The notes under the pieces: model-generated
The model's input: only the letters and a program-made list of their open reading frames with translations
The model's database searches: none
What the model was told of the DNA's origin: nothing
In this document: positions 15,654-24,689 of the stretch, piece by piece
Layout: the number at the start of each line of letters is the position of its first letter
Position numbering within the stretch: position 1 is the stretch's first letter
Assembly (NCBI GenBank): GCA_023409265.1
Contig: JAEYHZ010000048.1
Location: forward strand, 1-63,927
Direction: 5' to 3'
Source: Bacillota bacterium
GTDB lineage: Bacteria; Bacillota; Clostridia; Acetivibrionales; DSM-1351
Length of the DNA: 63,927 nt
Program-made: the position numbers and the translations under genes

Positions 15654-17243
15654 ATGTATAAATTAATTGTTGTGGATGATGAAAAAGCCATCAGGAAGGG
15701 TATATGCAATTATATTGATTGGGGAGGCCTCGGCTTTGAGGTTACTGCTTCCTTTGAGGACGGGAAAGAAACCATAGAATATATTGAAAACCATGACGTG
15801 GATGTTGTTTTAACAGATATCGAAATGGCCCAGGTATCAGGGTTGGAGCTTGCAAAATACATACATGACAGACAGTTGTCTCCCAAGGCTGTGATCATAA
15901 GCGGGTATAAAGAATTCGAATATGCCCGTAAGGCCGTAGAGTACGGAGTGGAGCACTATTTGTTAAAACCCATAAAAATGGAAGAGGTAACAGATGTATT
16001 TACAAAAATAAGGAAAGACCTGGATAAGAAAAAAGAGAATGGGCACAGAATGTTAACAGAACAAAGAAATTTCGAAGAGCTGCTTCCCGAGCTAAGGGAA
16101 CAGTTCTGGATAAGTTTGCTGGTGGGGGGGCCGCGCACAAAAGAAAAACTTATCAAACGAAAGAATCTGCTTAAACTGGATATGGATGTGGAGCGGCCCT
16201 GCGGTATTCTGGACGTCAAATTATCCGGTAAGGATGAAGAGCTTTTACCATATTACCAGAGTGAAAATTATCATAATCTGATCAATAATATATTCGGGGG
16301 TATAAGCGATGAAATTCAATGCTATCCAACCTTCCTTTCGGCAGATATTCTTAAAATTATTGTCACTACCTGCCGGAACGAACCTGCCCATATATTTGGT
16401 GAGAGATTGAAGCTTCAGTTTGACGAGAAATGCCAGTCTGCATACTCTCTATTAAAGTTAAAATTTGATATTAAGATTGAAAGAATATTTGAAAACCTCG
16501 TGGAAATGACGGAATACAATTGCAGACTATCCTCCAGGGCAGAATTGGAACATAGCCAGAATACCAAATTGCTGTCGGAAGATTATGAACAATTGATACA
16601 AAAGTATAAAGTGCTCACGGGTATCATAAATGACGGAGATTTTGAAGAACTGGACAATATGATTGATACTATATTTCTGGAATTCCGGAATCTTCCCATC
16701 GATCAGGTGAAACAGATATCCATTGATATGTTCTCCATGCTTTCAAGCAAATTTGTAAAGATGGGAATAGATTTCTGGAAGGATATGAATAAAACCGTCA
16801 GTTACCAGCAGATCATGGAAGCTGAAAACTTAAGAGAACTCAAAATAAGATGTCAAAATATGCTGAGAGCCACTATTGATATCGTAAGAAGCAAACAGAA
16901 TGCCGGTTCCAGAAGTATTGTGGAGCAATCATTGCTATATATAAAAAACCATATAGGAGAGGATTTATCGCTGGAGGGCATTGCAGACAGGTTTTTCCTC
17001 AATCAGACATACTTCAGCAGACTTTTTAAACAGTATACCGGAACTACCTTTACCGATTACCTCATTGAACAGAGAATGGAAAAGGCCAAGGAGCTGCTTT
17101 CGCTTGGCAGGTTCAAGGTGTATGAAGTGAGTCAGATGATCGGCTACAGAAGTGAAAAATACTTCTTTCGCATTTTTAAGCAGTATGCCGGCTGTTCGCC
17201 TGCAGAATACTTTAGAGGCAGGAGTTTGAATGATGAAAGATAA
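15654..17243 (+). CDS. YesN-type response regulator (receiver plus AraC DNA-binding domain)
   Basis: The 529 residues start with a receiver domain: acidic pocket VVDDEKAIRKG, phospho-acceptor Asp in VVLTDIEMAQVSGLE near residue 56, and Lys in EHYLLKPIKMEEV. A variable middle region of about 270 residues follows. The C-terminal AraC/XylS double helix-turn-helix contains FFLNQTYFSRLFKQYTG and EVSQMIGYRSEKYFFRIFK. Such regulators activate carbohydrate uptake genes. It overlaps the kinase gene by 14 bases, so both are co-translated. Confidence 0.92.
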   Translation: MYKLIVVDDEKAIRKGICNYIDWGGLGFEVTASFEDGKETIEYIENHDVDVVLTDIEMAQVSGLELAKYIHDRQLSPKAVIISGYKEFEYARKAVEYGVEHYLLKPIKMEEVTDVFTKIRKDLDKKKENGHRMLTEQRNFEELLPELREQFWISLLVGGPRTKEKLIKRKNLLKLDMDVERPCGILDVKLSGKDEELLPYYQSENYHNLINNIFGGISDEIQCYPTFLSADILKIIVTTCRNEPAHIFGERLKLQFDEKCQSAYSLLKLKFDIKIERIFENLVEMTEYNCRLSSRAELEHSQNTKLLSEDYEQLIQKYKVLTGIINDGDFEELDNMIDTIFLEFRNLPIDQVKQISIDMFSMLSSKFVKMGIDFWKDMNKTVSYQQIMEAENLRELKIRCQNMLRATIDIVRSKQNAGSRSIVEQSLLYIKNHIGEDLSLEGIADRFFLNQTYFSRLFKQYTGTTFTDYLIEQRMEKAKELLSLGRFKVYEVSQMIGYRSEKYFFRIFKQYAGCSPAEYFRGRSLNDER

Positions 17244-19065
17244 GCAGAACAACAAACTGTCCGGCAGTCCCAAAAACATGATCTTAAAGTACATACAGGA
17301 CTACCGTTTCAACAGCATTTTTGTTAAAAGCTTTGCAATTATACTGGTCCTGCTGGTTTTTACATTTACTGTGATTATGCTGGCAGTATCCAATAAAATG
17401 AACGGTATCATCACCAGGGAGGTTGGCAGCATGAGTGTCAATTCTCTCGGAAAAACAAGGGACCGCGTGGATGTGGTAATGGAAGAGGCTGTCCAGATCT
17501 CGGGGCAGCTGTCTCTGGATGATGATATAAAAAAGTTTCTGCTGCCAGACACAAAGGAACTATTCGGCAGAAACCAGACTGCAAAGGTCAAGGCCAAGAT
17601 TGAAATGTACTCGGGGGTATTCAATTATATTGATACAATATATGTATATTCCAACAAGAGCAGGTTTATCGTATCCAATGAAGGAGGAGGCAAACTCAGT
17701 GAGTTTGATGATATTACCTGGCTGGACAACCTGACCGAACGTGAATATGAGCCTGCAAGAATGATAAGCAGGGTAAAACGCAACTCCTATCCCTATCTTA
17801 TTTCGTATATACAGCCTCTTCGCCTGACACAAATGCAGTTTCTGGGAGGCATAATTGTAAACATTGATGTCAGCAAGATGAAAGAGCTGATAGTATCAAA
17901 TATAAAGGATTCAAGGGAAACATTGACTATTGTAGACAACCGGAATAATATACTGTTCAGTTCCAATGAAAAGCACATAATGAAGAAAATCGACAAGGTG
18001 GATTATTACAAGGACATTAGATTTCAGGATATTGACGGTTACCAGATCATTCATGACGGGGACCAGGAATTACTGGTGACGGTGGCATCCTCCAATGAAT
18101 TCAATTGGAAATATATATCCACCGTACCGCTAAATGCCTATGATGAATACAACAAAAGCACCCGGGGCTTTTATTTTAAATTGTTTCTGGCCAGTATTTT
18201 CATTTCGATAGTAGCATCACTTATTATTGCACTGTATTGTTATACTCCGGTAAAAAATATTTTGAATTTATTAAAGCACCCCGACATATATGAGGAGAGC
18301 TATTCTGTGGACATAGGACTCAGAAAGGATGAAACCCATGAAATAGCACTCAATATTGTAAGAAATCTATATTCCAACAAGCAAATGCAGGAGGAGATGA
18401 AAAATTATACAAATATCATCAACAAGGCTCAGCTCACTGCTCTGCAGGCGCAGATAAGCCCCCATTTCCTTTATAATACCCTGGAAAATATACGGTGGAG
18501 AGCTATGGAAATCTGCAGGGGGGATAACGAGGTATCACAGATAATACTCAACCTGTCCGAAATGCTCAGAATCAGTTTGGAAAGTGATCAGCAGCTGGTC
18601 AGTATAGAAGAAGAAATCAAAAATACAAAACTTTATATAAAAATACTTCAGCTCCGGTATGAGGATAAGCTTCAGGTCCTGTGGGAAGTAGATGAGAAGG
18701 CGGCCGGCTACCACATTGTCAAGGTAAGCCTGCAGCCCATTATTGAAAATGCGGTTTATCATGGAATCAAGCCTCTGAGAAAACTCGGAGTTATAACCAT
18801 TAGTGTTGACAAGTTTGAAGACAACATAATCATACGTGTTAAAGACAACGGTATTGGCATGAGCAGGCAGGAAGTTGAACGGCTCAACAGAGATATGAGG
18901 GAAAAATATATTCTTCAGGAAGACCATATCGGTATACGTAATGTGAATCAAAGGATCAAACTGCTCATGGGAGACGAGGCCGGCCTTGAAATAGAGAGCG
19001 AAGAAAACATCGGTACAACGGTAACTCTGATCCTGCCTCTGCCAAAAACAACGAATAACCTGTGA
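17230..19065 (+). CDS. YesM-type sensor histidine kinase
   Basis: The 611 residues comprise an N-terminal membrane segment (about 30-55), an extracellular dCache-like region of about 250 residues, a second membrane segment (about 315-335), a HAMP-like linker, a His_kinase domain with LQAQISPHFLYNTLENIRW (His near 411), and an HATPase domain with PIIENAVYHGI and DNGIGMS. It phosphorylates the YesN-type regulator encoded just before it. The extracellular part, together with the binding lipoprotein at 14639, is the likely sugar-sensing module. Confidence 0.92.
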   Translation: MMKDKQNNKLSGSPKNMILKYIQDYRFNSIFVKSFAIILVLLVFTFTVIMLAVSNKMNGIITREVGSMSVNSLGKTRDRVDVVMEEAVQISGQLSLDDDIKKFLLPDTKELFGRNQTAKVKAKIEMYSGVFNYIDTIYVYSNKSRFIVSNEGGGKLSEFDDITWLDNLTEREYEPARMISRVKRNSYPYLISYIQPLRLTQMQFLGGIIVNIDVSKMKELIVSNIKDSRETLTIVDNRNNILFSSNEKHIMKKIDKVDYYKDIRFQDIDGYQIIHDGDQELLVTVASSNEFNWKYISTVPLNAYDEYNKSTRGFYFKLFLASIFISIVASLIIALYCYTPVKNILNLLKHPDIYEESYSVDIGLRKDETHEIALNIVRNLYSNKQMQEEMKNYTNIINKAQLTALQAQISPHFLYNTLENIRWRAMEICRGDNEVSQIILNLSEMLRISLESDQQLVSIEEEIKNTKLYIKILQLRYEDKLQVLWEVDEKAAGYHIVKVSLQPIIENAVYHGIKPLRKLGVITISVDKFEDNIIIRVKDNGIGMSRQEVERLNRDMREKYILQEDHIGIRNVNQRIKLLMGDEAGLEIESEENIGTTVTLILPLPKTTNNL

Positions 19066-19087
19066 ATCTATGGCCGTGCGAAATATT

Positions 19088-19218
19088 CAAAGTATTTAGC
19101 AATACTTTGAAAGCACATGGCCAATTAATCTCCTTTATTCGCCTTATAGCGGTAGAGGAGCGAATGAATTTCATAACTATTTTGTAGCCGCTATAAGGCT
19201 CAAAGCCATAATATGGCT
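19088..19218 (+). promoter_or_regulatory. Three consecutive hairpins between the kinase and binding-protein genes
   Basis: CAAAGTATT (19088-19096) pairs with AATACTTTG (19101-19109). GCCTTATAGCGG (19141-19152) pairs with CCGCTATAAGGC (19188-19199). AGCCATA (19204-19210) pairs with TATGGCT (19212-19218), just before the ribosome site. None has a T-run. They may be processing or stabilising structures that set different transcript levels for regulatory and transport genes. Confidence 0.5.
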
Positions 19219-19231
19219 TAGGGAGGTTAAT

Positions 19232-20794
19232 ATGGTCTGTAATATGAAACGTAAAGTATTGTGCTTAAAACTTCTGGTATTTTTATTAGTCATAATAACG
19301 TTCATGACAAATATCTCCTGTACGCGGAATACAGATATGGTACAGACAAATAATGAATATACCCCGAATGAAAAGATTGTGCTGAAATGGATGATCTATG
19401 GTGAGAAATCAAAAAATTCCGAAAGCGTATTTTCGGAGTTCAATAAAAAACTGCAGGAGTATTATGCTGATACAGCCATCGAATTTGATATTGTCCCATA
19501 TGATATCTACAAGGAAAAATGGGATATGAAAATGGCCACCAACGAGCATTTGGATTTAGCCTGGATAGGAAATGACATATTCAATTACACCGAAGAAGTA
19601 AAAAAGGGATCCTTCATGGCTCTGGACTATTTATTGAGTACTTACGGACAGGAGCTTCTGGCCGAAATACCTGAAAACATATGGCGGGTACAAAAACGGG
19701 AGGGTAAGATTTACAGCATTCCGCTGCTGGGAATGTTATACAGAAAAGATTATGCAGTGGTATCCAGTAAAAAATATATGGATGCCTATGGAAACATTGA
19801 TGAAATCGGTGAGGTAAACCGGGCCAACTATTATACAAATGAACAATGCTATGAGGTTCTGGAAAAATATCTGTCCAGCTTGAAAGCCAAAAAGAATCTG
19901 GGCACCGGTATTTCCAGTGAAACCATATCAAAGATAGCGGACAAGGGCCTGGAGGGTATATACGGACCCAATTCCCCTTTTATAATAAAAATATTTGATA
20001 ATGATTTGAAGGTATACAATAAATATGAGCTGGATTCATACAGGCTTTTCTTTAAAACCATTCATGACTGGTATGAGAAGGGATATATACGGGAAAACAT
20101 TGAAGAGGTATTAAATCCCAAGAGTTATGACGGAAAGAGGAACGGCAGTGTGCTTTTCCTGGATGAATACGGTGAAAACGGGGTGGTGGCCGACAGGATT
20201 GCAACGGAATATGAAGCGGTATACGAACCCCTTCAGGACTATAAATATGTTTCCTATGAATGCAGCAGGAATGCGGTTGCCCTCCCCAGAACCACTAAAA
20301 ATCCCCGACGTGCCCTCGAGATAGTAAACCTGCTCAATACCCGAAAGGGTGAAGTGCCTTACAAACTGCTGGTCAATGGCTTTGAAGGCAGACATTTTAT
20401 TAGTAAAGGGAGCGGACAGGTGGACAGGATAACCGATGGAGCGGGGAAACCGCTTTATGAGCTGTCCCAATACACGCTGGGAAATGTTTTTTTAAATTAC
20501 GAAAATACCCCCGGTGAGTTTGAACAACTGGAGCAATATAATAAAAACGCCATAGTTTCACCATTGACAGGGTTTGAACTTGATACAAGGATGATAGTAC
20601 TTGAAATGTCAAAGATTGATCTGGTGGTGGAACAATATCTAAATACTTTGAGACTTGGCACCTCGGAGGACTGGGAGCAGGTGTACGGTGAATTTGTTGA
20701 TAAAATGAAACAGGCAGGTTCAGAGAAGGTTATTTCAGAAATGCAGAAGCAAATTGCTGCCTTTAAGAAAACAAAAGATACCAAAGGCAGCTGA
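19232..20794 (+). CDS. Extracellular solute-binding lipoprotein, family 1 type
   Basis: The 520 residues begin with a signal peptide ending in the lipobox TNISC. VLKWMIYGEK and later segments fit the large family 1 sugar-binding proteins (CUT1 class, similar to YtcQ/LplA). No CUT1 permease genes are present; the transport genes downstream are of the RbsAC/CUT2 class. The protein may therefore serve a permease elsewhere, or act in sensing with the YesM kinase. GGGAGG precedes the ATG by five bases. The gene follows the kinase after a hairpin-rich gap and probably shares its transcript. Confidence 0.8.
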   Translation: MVCNMKRKVLCLKLLVFLLVIITFMTNISCTRNTDMVQTNNEYTPNEKIVLKWMIYGEKSKNSESVFSEFNKKLQEYYADTAIEFDIVPYDIYKEKWDMKMATNEHLDLAWIGNDIFNYTEEVKKGSFMALDYLLSTYGQELLAEIPENIWRVQKREGKIYSIPLLGMLYRKDYAVVSSKKYMDAYGNIDEIGEVNRANYYTNEQCYEVLEKYLSSLKAKKNLGTGISSETISKIADKGLEGIYGPNSPFIIKIFDNDLKVYNKYELDSYRLFFKTIHDWYEKGYIRENIEEVLNPKSYDGKRNGSVLFLDEYGENGVVADRIATEYEAVYEPLQDYKYVSYECSRNAVALPRTTKNPRRALEIVNLLNTRKGEVPYKLLVNGFEGRHFISKGSGQVDRITDGAGKPLYELSQYTLGNVFLNYENTPGEFEQLEQYNKNAIVSPLTGFELDTRMIVLEMSKIDLVVEQYLNTLRLGTSEDWEQVYGEFVDKMKQAGSEKVISEMQKQIAAFKKTKDTKGS

Positions 20795-20928
20795 TAATAC
20801 CGGCATGATTTAAAAGAGGTTGCGTAAAGACGTGTATTGTAATGATAACATACCTTTCGGACAGAGCGGCGATGCTATACTTGTAGCTATCAGGCAACTG
20901 AAAAAATGTTTTAAAGGAGAGAAAGAGT

Positions 20929-22005
20929 ATGAAAAAAGGACGTCTTATTGCAACGCTAGTGGCAGCAGCTTTATCCGCAACCTCCATACTGGGTTTTGCC
21001 GGATGCTCCCAAAAGTCATCGGTAAAGGAAATTGCCGTTATGGTGCCAAGTGCCGATCATGGATGGACAGGAGCGGTACTTACATACGCACAGGAGAAGG
21101 TAAACAAGTTAAATGAAGATCAGGCAGTTAAGGAAAAGTATTCGGTAAAAGTTTATTCTGCAAAAGATGTTGAAGATCAGATCCAGCAGGTAGATGATCT
21201 ATTGACAAATACCGGCAAGCTTGCTGGTATTGTAATACTGCCCTATGATAACGGACTTCAGTCCACCCTTGAAAAAATCGCAACTGCAAAAGTTCCTTTC
21301 GTACAGTTTGACCGCGTTATTTCAAGCGGTATTATTGACCCGGAAGTGGTTGCAAATGTAAAAGGGGATAATGAAGGCATCGGATATGAGACTGCAAAGA
21401 GATTTATTAAAGACGGTCTTAGCAAAGACGATTATGTGTATGAAATGATTGGCGATAATTCATCTGTTCCCGAGCTCCGTTCAAAAGGTTTCAGAAAATA
21501 CCTGACCGAACAGGGCTGGACTGAGGATGAAATAAACAAGGTAGTGGTAAAATCAGCAGCTACAGGCTGGAGCCGTGACACCGGAAAAGAACTGTTTGAA
21601 TCCTGGTTTGGAAGCTCACAATGTGACACATCAAAAAAAATCTGGATATACACACATGATGATGAAATAGCAATGGGTGTATTGGAATCAATTAACGGTT
21701 CCGCCCTGGATGCAGGAAAGAAGGCTGAGTTTATGAAACAACTCAAAGGACTGTCAGCTTCTTCAGGCCTTGCTGAAATGTATGCTGTTCTGAAAGACAA
21801 ACATAAGACAATAGCCCGTCCGGCAACATTCGATATCTTTTCAGTAACATATGATCCTGCAATGATTCAGGAGGCTGTTCAGGTTCTTGTGGATTCATTG
21901 AACGGAGGAAAAAATATAGATCAGAATTACATTATACCGGTTCACGTTGTCGATTCGGAAAATGTTGGTGATTACAAAGCATTTGGAACCTATGAAGAAA
22001 AATAA
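20929..22005 (+). CDS. Sugar ABC importer substrate-binding lipoprotein (RbsB/MglB/ChvE class)
   Basis: The 358 residues have a signal peptide with lipobox GFAGC and a type I periplasmic-binding fold: IAVMVPSADHGWTGAVLTYA at the start, FDRVISS, KGDNEGIGYETA and YTHDDEIAMGVLESI. This is the CUT2 binding protein for the ATPase and permease that follow. Likely ligands are pentoses or hexoses such as xylose, galactose or glucose; sequence alone cannot decide. It is a paralogue of the sensor-linked lipoprotein at 14639. AAGGAGAG precedes the ATG. Confidence 0.88.
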   Translation: MKKGRLIATLVAAALSATSILGFAGCSQKSSVKEIAVMVPSADHGWTGAVLTYAQEKVNKLNEDQAVKEKYSVKVYSAKDVEDQIQQVDDLLTNTGKLAGIVILPYDNGLQSTLEKIATAKVPFVQFDRVISSGIIDPEVVANVKGDNEGIGYETAKRFIKDGLSKDDYVYEMIGDNSSVPELRSKGFRKYLTEQGWTEDEINKVVVKSAATGWSRDTGKELFESWFGSSQCDTSKKIWIYTHDDEIAMGVLESINGSALDAGKKAEFMKQLKGLSASSGLAEMYAVLKDKHKTIARPATFDIFSVTYDPAMIQEAVQVLVDSLNGGKNIDQNYIIPVHVVDSENVGDYKAFGTYEEK

Positions 22006-22134
22006 CTCTGGAAGGTTTATACTTCAATAAAAGCTTCATACGGGTACACGCCTGGAATTTCAGGTAAAACCTTATTACGGGTCCTGCAAATTTCAGGCAT
22101 GTACTTTATTTCAATTATTGAAGAAGGAGGTTCT

Positions 22135-23661
22135 ATGGAATTACTGAAAATGACCAATATTTCAAAATCCTTTTTCGGTGTTAACGTTTTGGATAATGTG
22201 ACTCTGGAAGTCGGAAGGGGAGAAGTCCATGCTCTGATCGGAGAAAATGGGGCAGGCAAATCTACGCTTATGAATATTCTAGCCGGAGTACATACCAGGG
22301 ACAGCGGAAATATCACATTCAACGGTAAAGAACTTGTACACAAAAGCATAAAGGGAGCGGAAAGCGCCGGTATTGCCTTTGTACATCAGGAGCTGAACAT
22401 ATTTAATAATTTAAGGGTCTATGAAAACCTGTTTCTGGGGAAAGAGCCGGTAAATTGCTTTGGAAAGCTGAAGAAAAAAGAAATGATTTCAGAAACCTCC
22501 AAGCTGATGCATGACCTGGGTGTGGATATTGATCCGCTGGAACTTGCAGATAATCTTGACACAGGAAAGAAACAACTGCTGGAAATTGCCAGGACGCTGC
22601 ACCGGGATGCCGAACTGTTTATCCTGGATGAACCGACAACTGCACTGAACAATGCCGAAATAAAAAATCTTTTTGAAATTGTGGGCCGGTTAAAGACAGC
22701 TGGAAAATCATTCATATTTATATCACATAAAATGCCTGAAATTTTCAAAATTTCAGATAAATATACCGTACTAAGAAACGGTAAATTTATTAAAAGCGGC
22801 AACATTAAGGAGATTTCTCCTGAAGCAATAACCAGATACATGGTTGGCGAAAGTTATTCAAATCAGGAAATGTATGAGGAACGCAAACTGGGAGATACCA
22901 TCCTGGAATTAAAAAGTTTTTCCGGGAAGGGTTTTTATGATGTGGATTTCTCCATAAGAAGCGGTGAAATCGTAGGGTTTACGGGATTACAGGGGGCAGG
23001 CAGCTCCGAAGTGCTCCAGACTGTTTTTGGTGTATTGGAGCCGCAGGGGGGCCAGTTATTCGTCCGTGGAAAAGAAATAAAAAACAATAGCATACAAAAC
23101 GCCATGAAGAACAAAGTAGCCATGGTTGCTGCCAACAGAAAAGAAAACTCCATACTCCAGGACATGACAATTCTTGAAAACGCATATATTTCCGAACATG
23201 CCATCAACAACAGGCAGCAGCATATATTTAAAAACAAGGAAATTAAAAAGTATTCTGATTTGAAAGATACATTAAATATCAAGGCCAATAGTCATAATGA
23301 TCATATAACCAGTCTGTCGGGCGGAAACCAGCAAAAAGTCATTCTTGCCAGATGGTTGAACACCCGGGCCGATATAATTCTTTTTGACAATCCCACCCAG
23401 GGCATAGATGTAGGTGCAAAAAGTGAGATATACAGACTTATTTTAAACTTGTCCAAGGCTGGAAAGACAATAATCATCAATACCCTGGAGATTCCGGAAA
23501 TTCAAAAAATTGCTGACAGATGTGTTGTTTTTTATCACGGAAGGATATCTGTATCACTGAAGCGCCACGAGATTAATGAAGAAACGGTCATGCTTCATGC
23601 TACAAATGCTGTAAATGCAACTGGAATAAATGCGGAGGTGGAAAATGTCCAATCTAAGTGA
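22135..23661 (+). CDS. Sugar ABC importer ATP-binding protein (RbsA/MglA/XylG class, two ATPase domains)
   Basis: About 508 residues with two fused ABC domains. The first has Walker A GENGAGKST and Walker B LFILDEPTTAL. The second has a degenerate Walker A region (GLQGAGSSEVLQ), signature LSGGNQQKVILARWL and a DNPTQGIDVG Walker B, as is normal for CUT2 ATPases. GAAGGAGG lies six bases before the ATG at 22135; the upstream in-frame ATG at 22099 has no such site. The end overlaps the permease start by 17 bases. Confidence 0.92.
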   Translation: MELLKMTNISKSFFGVNVLDNVTLEVGRGEVHALIGENGAGKSTLMNILAGVHTRDSGNITFNGKELVHKSIKGAESAGIAFVHQELNIFNNLRVYENLFLGKEPVNCFGKLKKKEMISETSKLMHDLGVDIDPLELADNLDTGKKQLLEIARTLHRDAELFILDEPTTALNNAEIKNLFEIVGRLKTAGKSFIFISHKMPEIFKISDKYTVLRNGKFIKSGNIKEISPEAITRYMVGESYSNQEMYEERKLGDTILELKSFSGKGFYDVDFSIRSGEIVGFTGLQGAGSSEVLQTVFGVLEPQGGQLFVRGKEIKNNSIQNAMKNKVAMVAANRKENSILQDMTILENAYISEHAINNRQQHIFKNKEIKKYSDLKDTLNIKANSHNDHITSLSGGNQQKVILARWLNTRADIILFDNPTQGIDVGAKSEIYRLILNLSKAGKTIIINTLEIPEIQKIADRCVVFYHGRISVSLKRHEINEETVMLHATNAVNATGINAEVENVQSK

Positions 23662-24664
23662 AAGTCCCATGCAAACTAATGCTGTGGTTGCACAGCCTGT
23701 AAATAAAAGATTTAAGGGCCTATGGAACAATTACAATTATGTGATTATATTTCTTGTGATATTTATTGCTTTTTTGATAATTAACGGCAGCGAAACCTCC
23801 TGGACCAGCATTACTAACATTTTCCTTCACAGTGCCATTCTGGGGACTATCTCTCTGGGTATGGGCCTGGTCATTATGACGGGGGATATAGACCTGTCGG
23901 TTGGGTCGTCCTTTGTATTTATCGGAGGTCTGACCATTATTGTATATAACGCTACCGGCAGTATTTTGGTGACCCTGCTGTTTGCCATAGCAACGGGATT
24001 GTTGTGCGGAGGTTTGAACGGTGTGCTGGTAGGCAGATTCAAAATGCCGTCATTTATTGTTACTCTGGCTTCCATGCTTATTTTCAGATCTGTTTCCCAG
24101 TATATGATGAATGAAATGGGAGAGACCAGATACCGTGTAGAAGCAGGAATGGAAAGCTATAAGAGCCTTTTCGGCTTTGGAAACGGCAATATTCTTACAA
24201 TTCCCCAACTGGCTGTCGTATTCTGGATAATAGCTGCCGCAATGATTTACATGACAACCTGTATGAAATTCGGAAAGAATATATACGCAATAGGAAGCAA
24301 TGAGCGTGCAGCAAAACTGGCAGGTGTCAATGTTATATGGACAAGGATAAAGGTGTTTGCAATAAGCGGTGCTCTGGTGGGACTTGCGGCCTTTTTGAAA
24401 ATAGCAAAGGACACCTCCTTTGACCCGGCCACCTCGGGGAAAAACTTTGAGTTGTATGCCATAGCGTCGGTGGTAATAGGCGGAATCAGTATGTCAGGCG
24501 GAAAAGGCAAGATTGCCGGAATTATTTTCGGTACAATGGCATTTACCATCATTGATAAGATTATCACAGCTCTTGGTATGAACGCATTGCTGAATGATAC
24601 TGTAAAGGGTTTGATCCTGCTGGTAGCTGTAGGCTTGCAGATGATACAAAAGCGTGAAAAATAA
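23645..24664 (+). CDS. Sugar ABC importer permease (RbsC/MglC class)
   Basis: About 339 residues with eight to ten membrane spans. MGLVIMTGDIDLSVGS and GLLCGGLNGVLVGRFKMPSFIVTLASM are the conserved cytoplasmic segments of BPD_transp_2 permeases, and GGISMSGGKGKIAGIIFG follows near the end. GGAGG six bases before the ATG at 23645 fixes the start inside the ATPase gene end. The protein forms a homodimeric pore with the RbsA-like ATPase and the binding protein at 20929. Confidence 0.92.
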   Translation: MSNLSESPMQTNAVVAQPVNKRFKGLWNNYNYVIIFLVIFIAFLIINGSETSWTSITNIFLHSAILGTISLGMGLVIMTGDIDLSVGSSFVFIGGLTIIVYNATGSILVTLLFAIATGLLCGGLNGVLVGRFKMPSFIVTLASMLIFRSVSQYMMNEMGETRYRVEAGMESYKSLFGFGNGNILTIPQLAVVFWIIAAAMIYMTTCMKFGKNIYAIGSNERAAKLAGVNVIWTRIKVFAISGALVGLAAFLKIAKDTSFDPATSGKNFELYAIASVVIGGISMSGGKGKIAGIIFGTMAFTIIDKIITALGMNALLNDTVKGLILLVAVGLQMIQKREK

Positions 24665-24689
24665 AATAATTTAAAAAAGGAGAGTGTAT

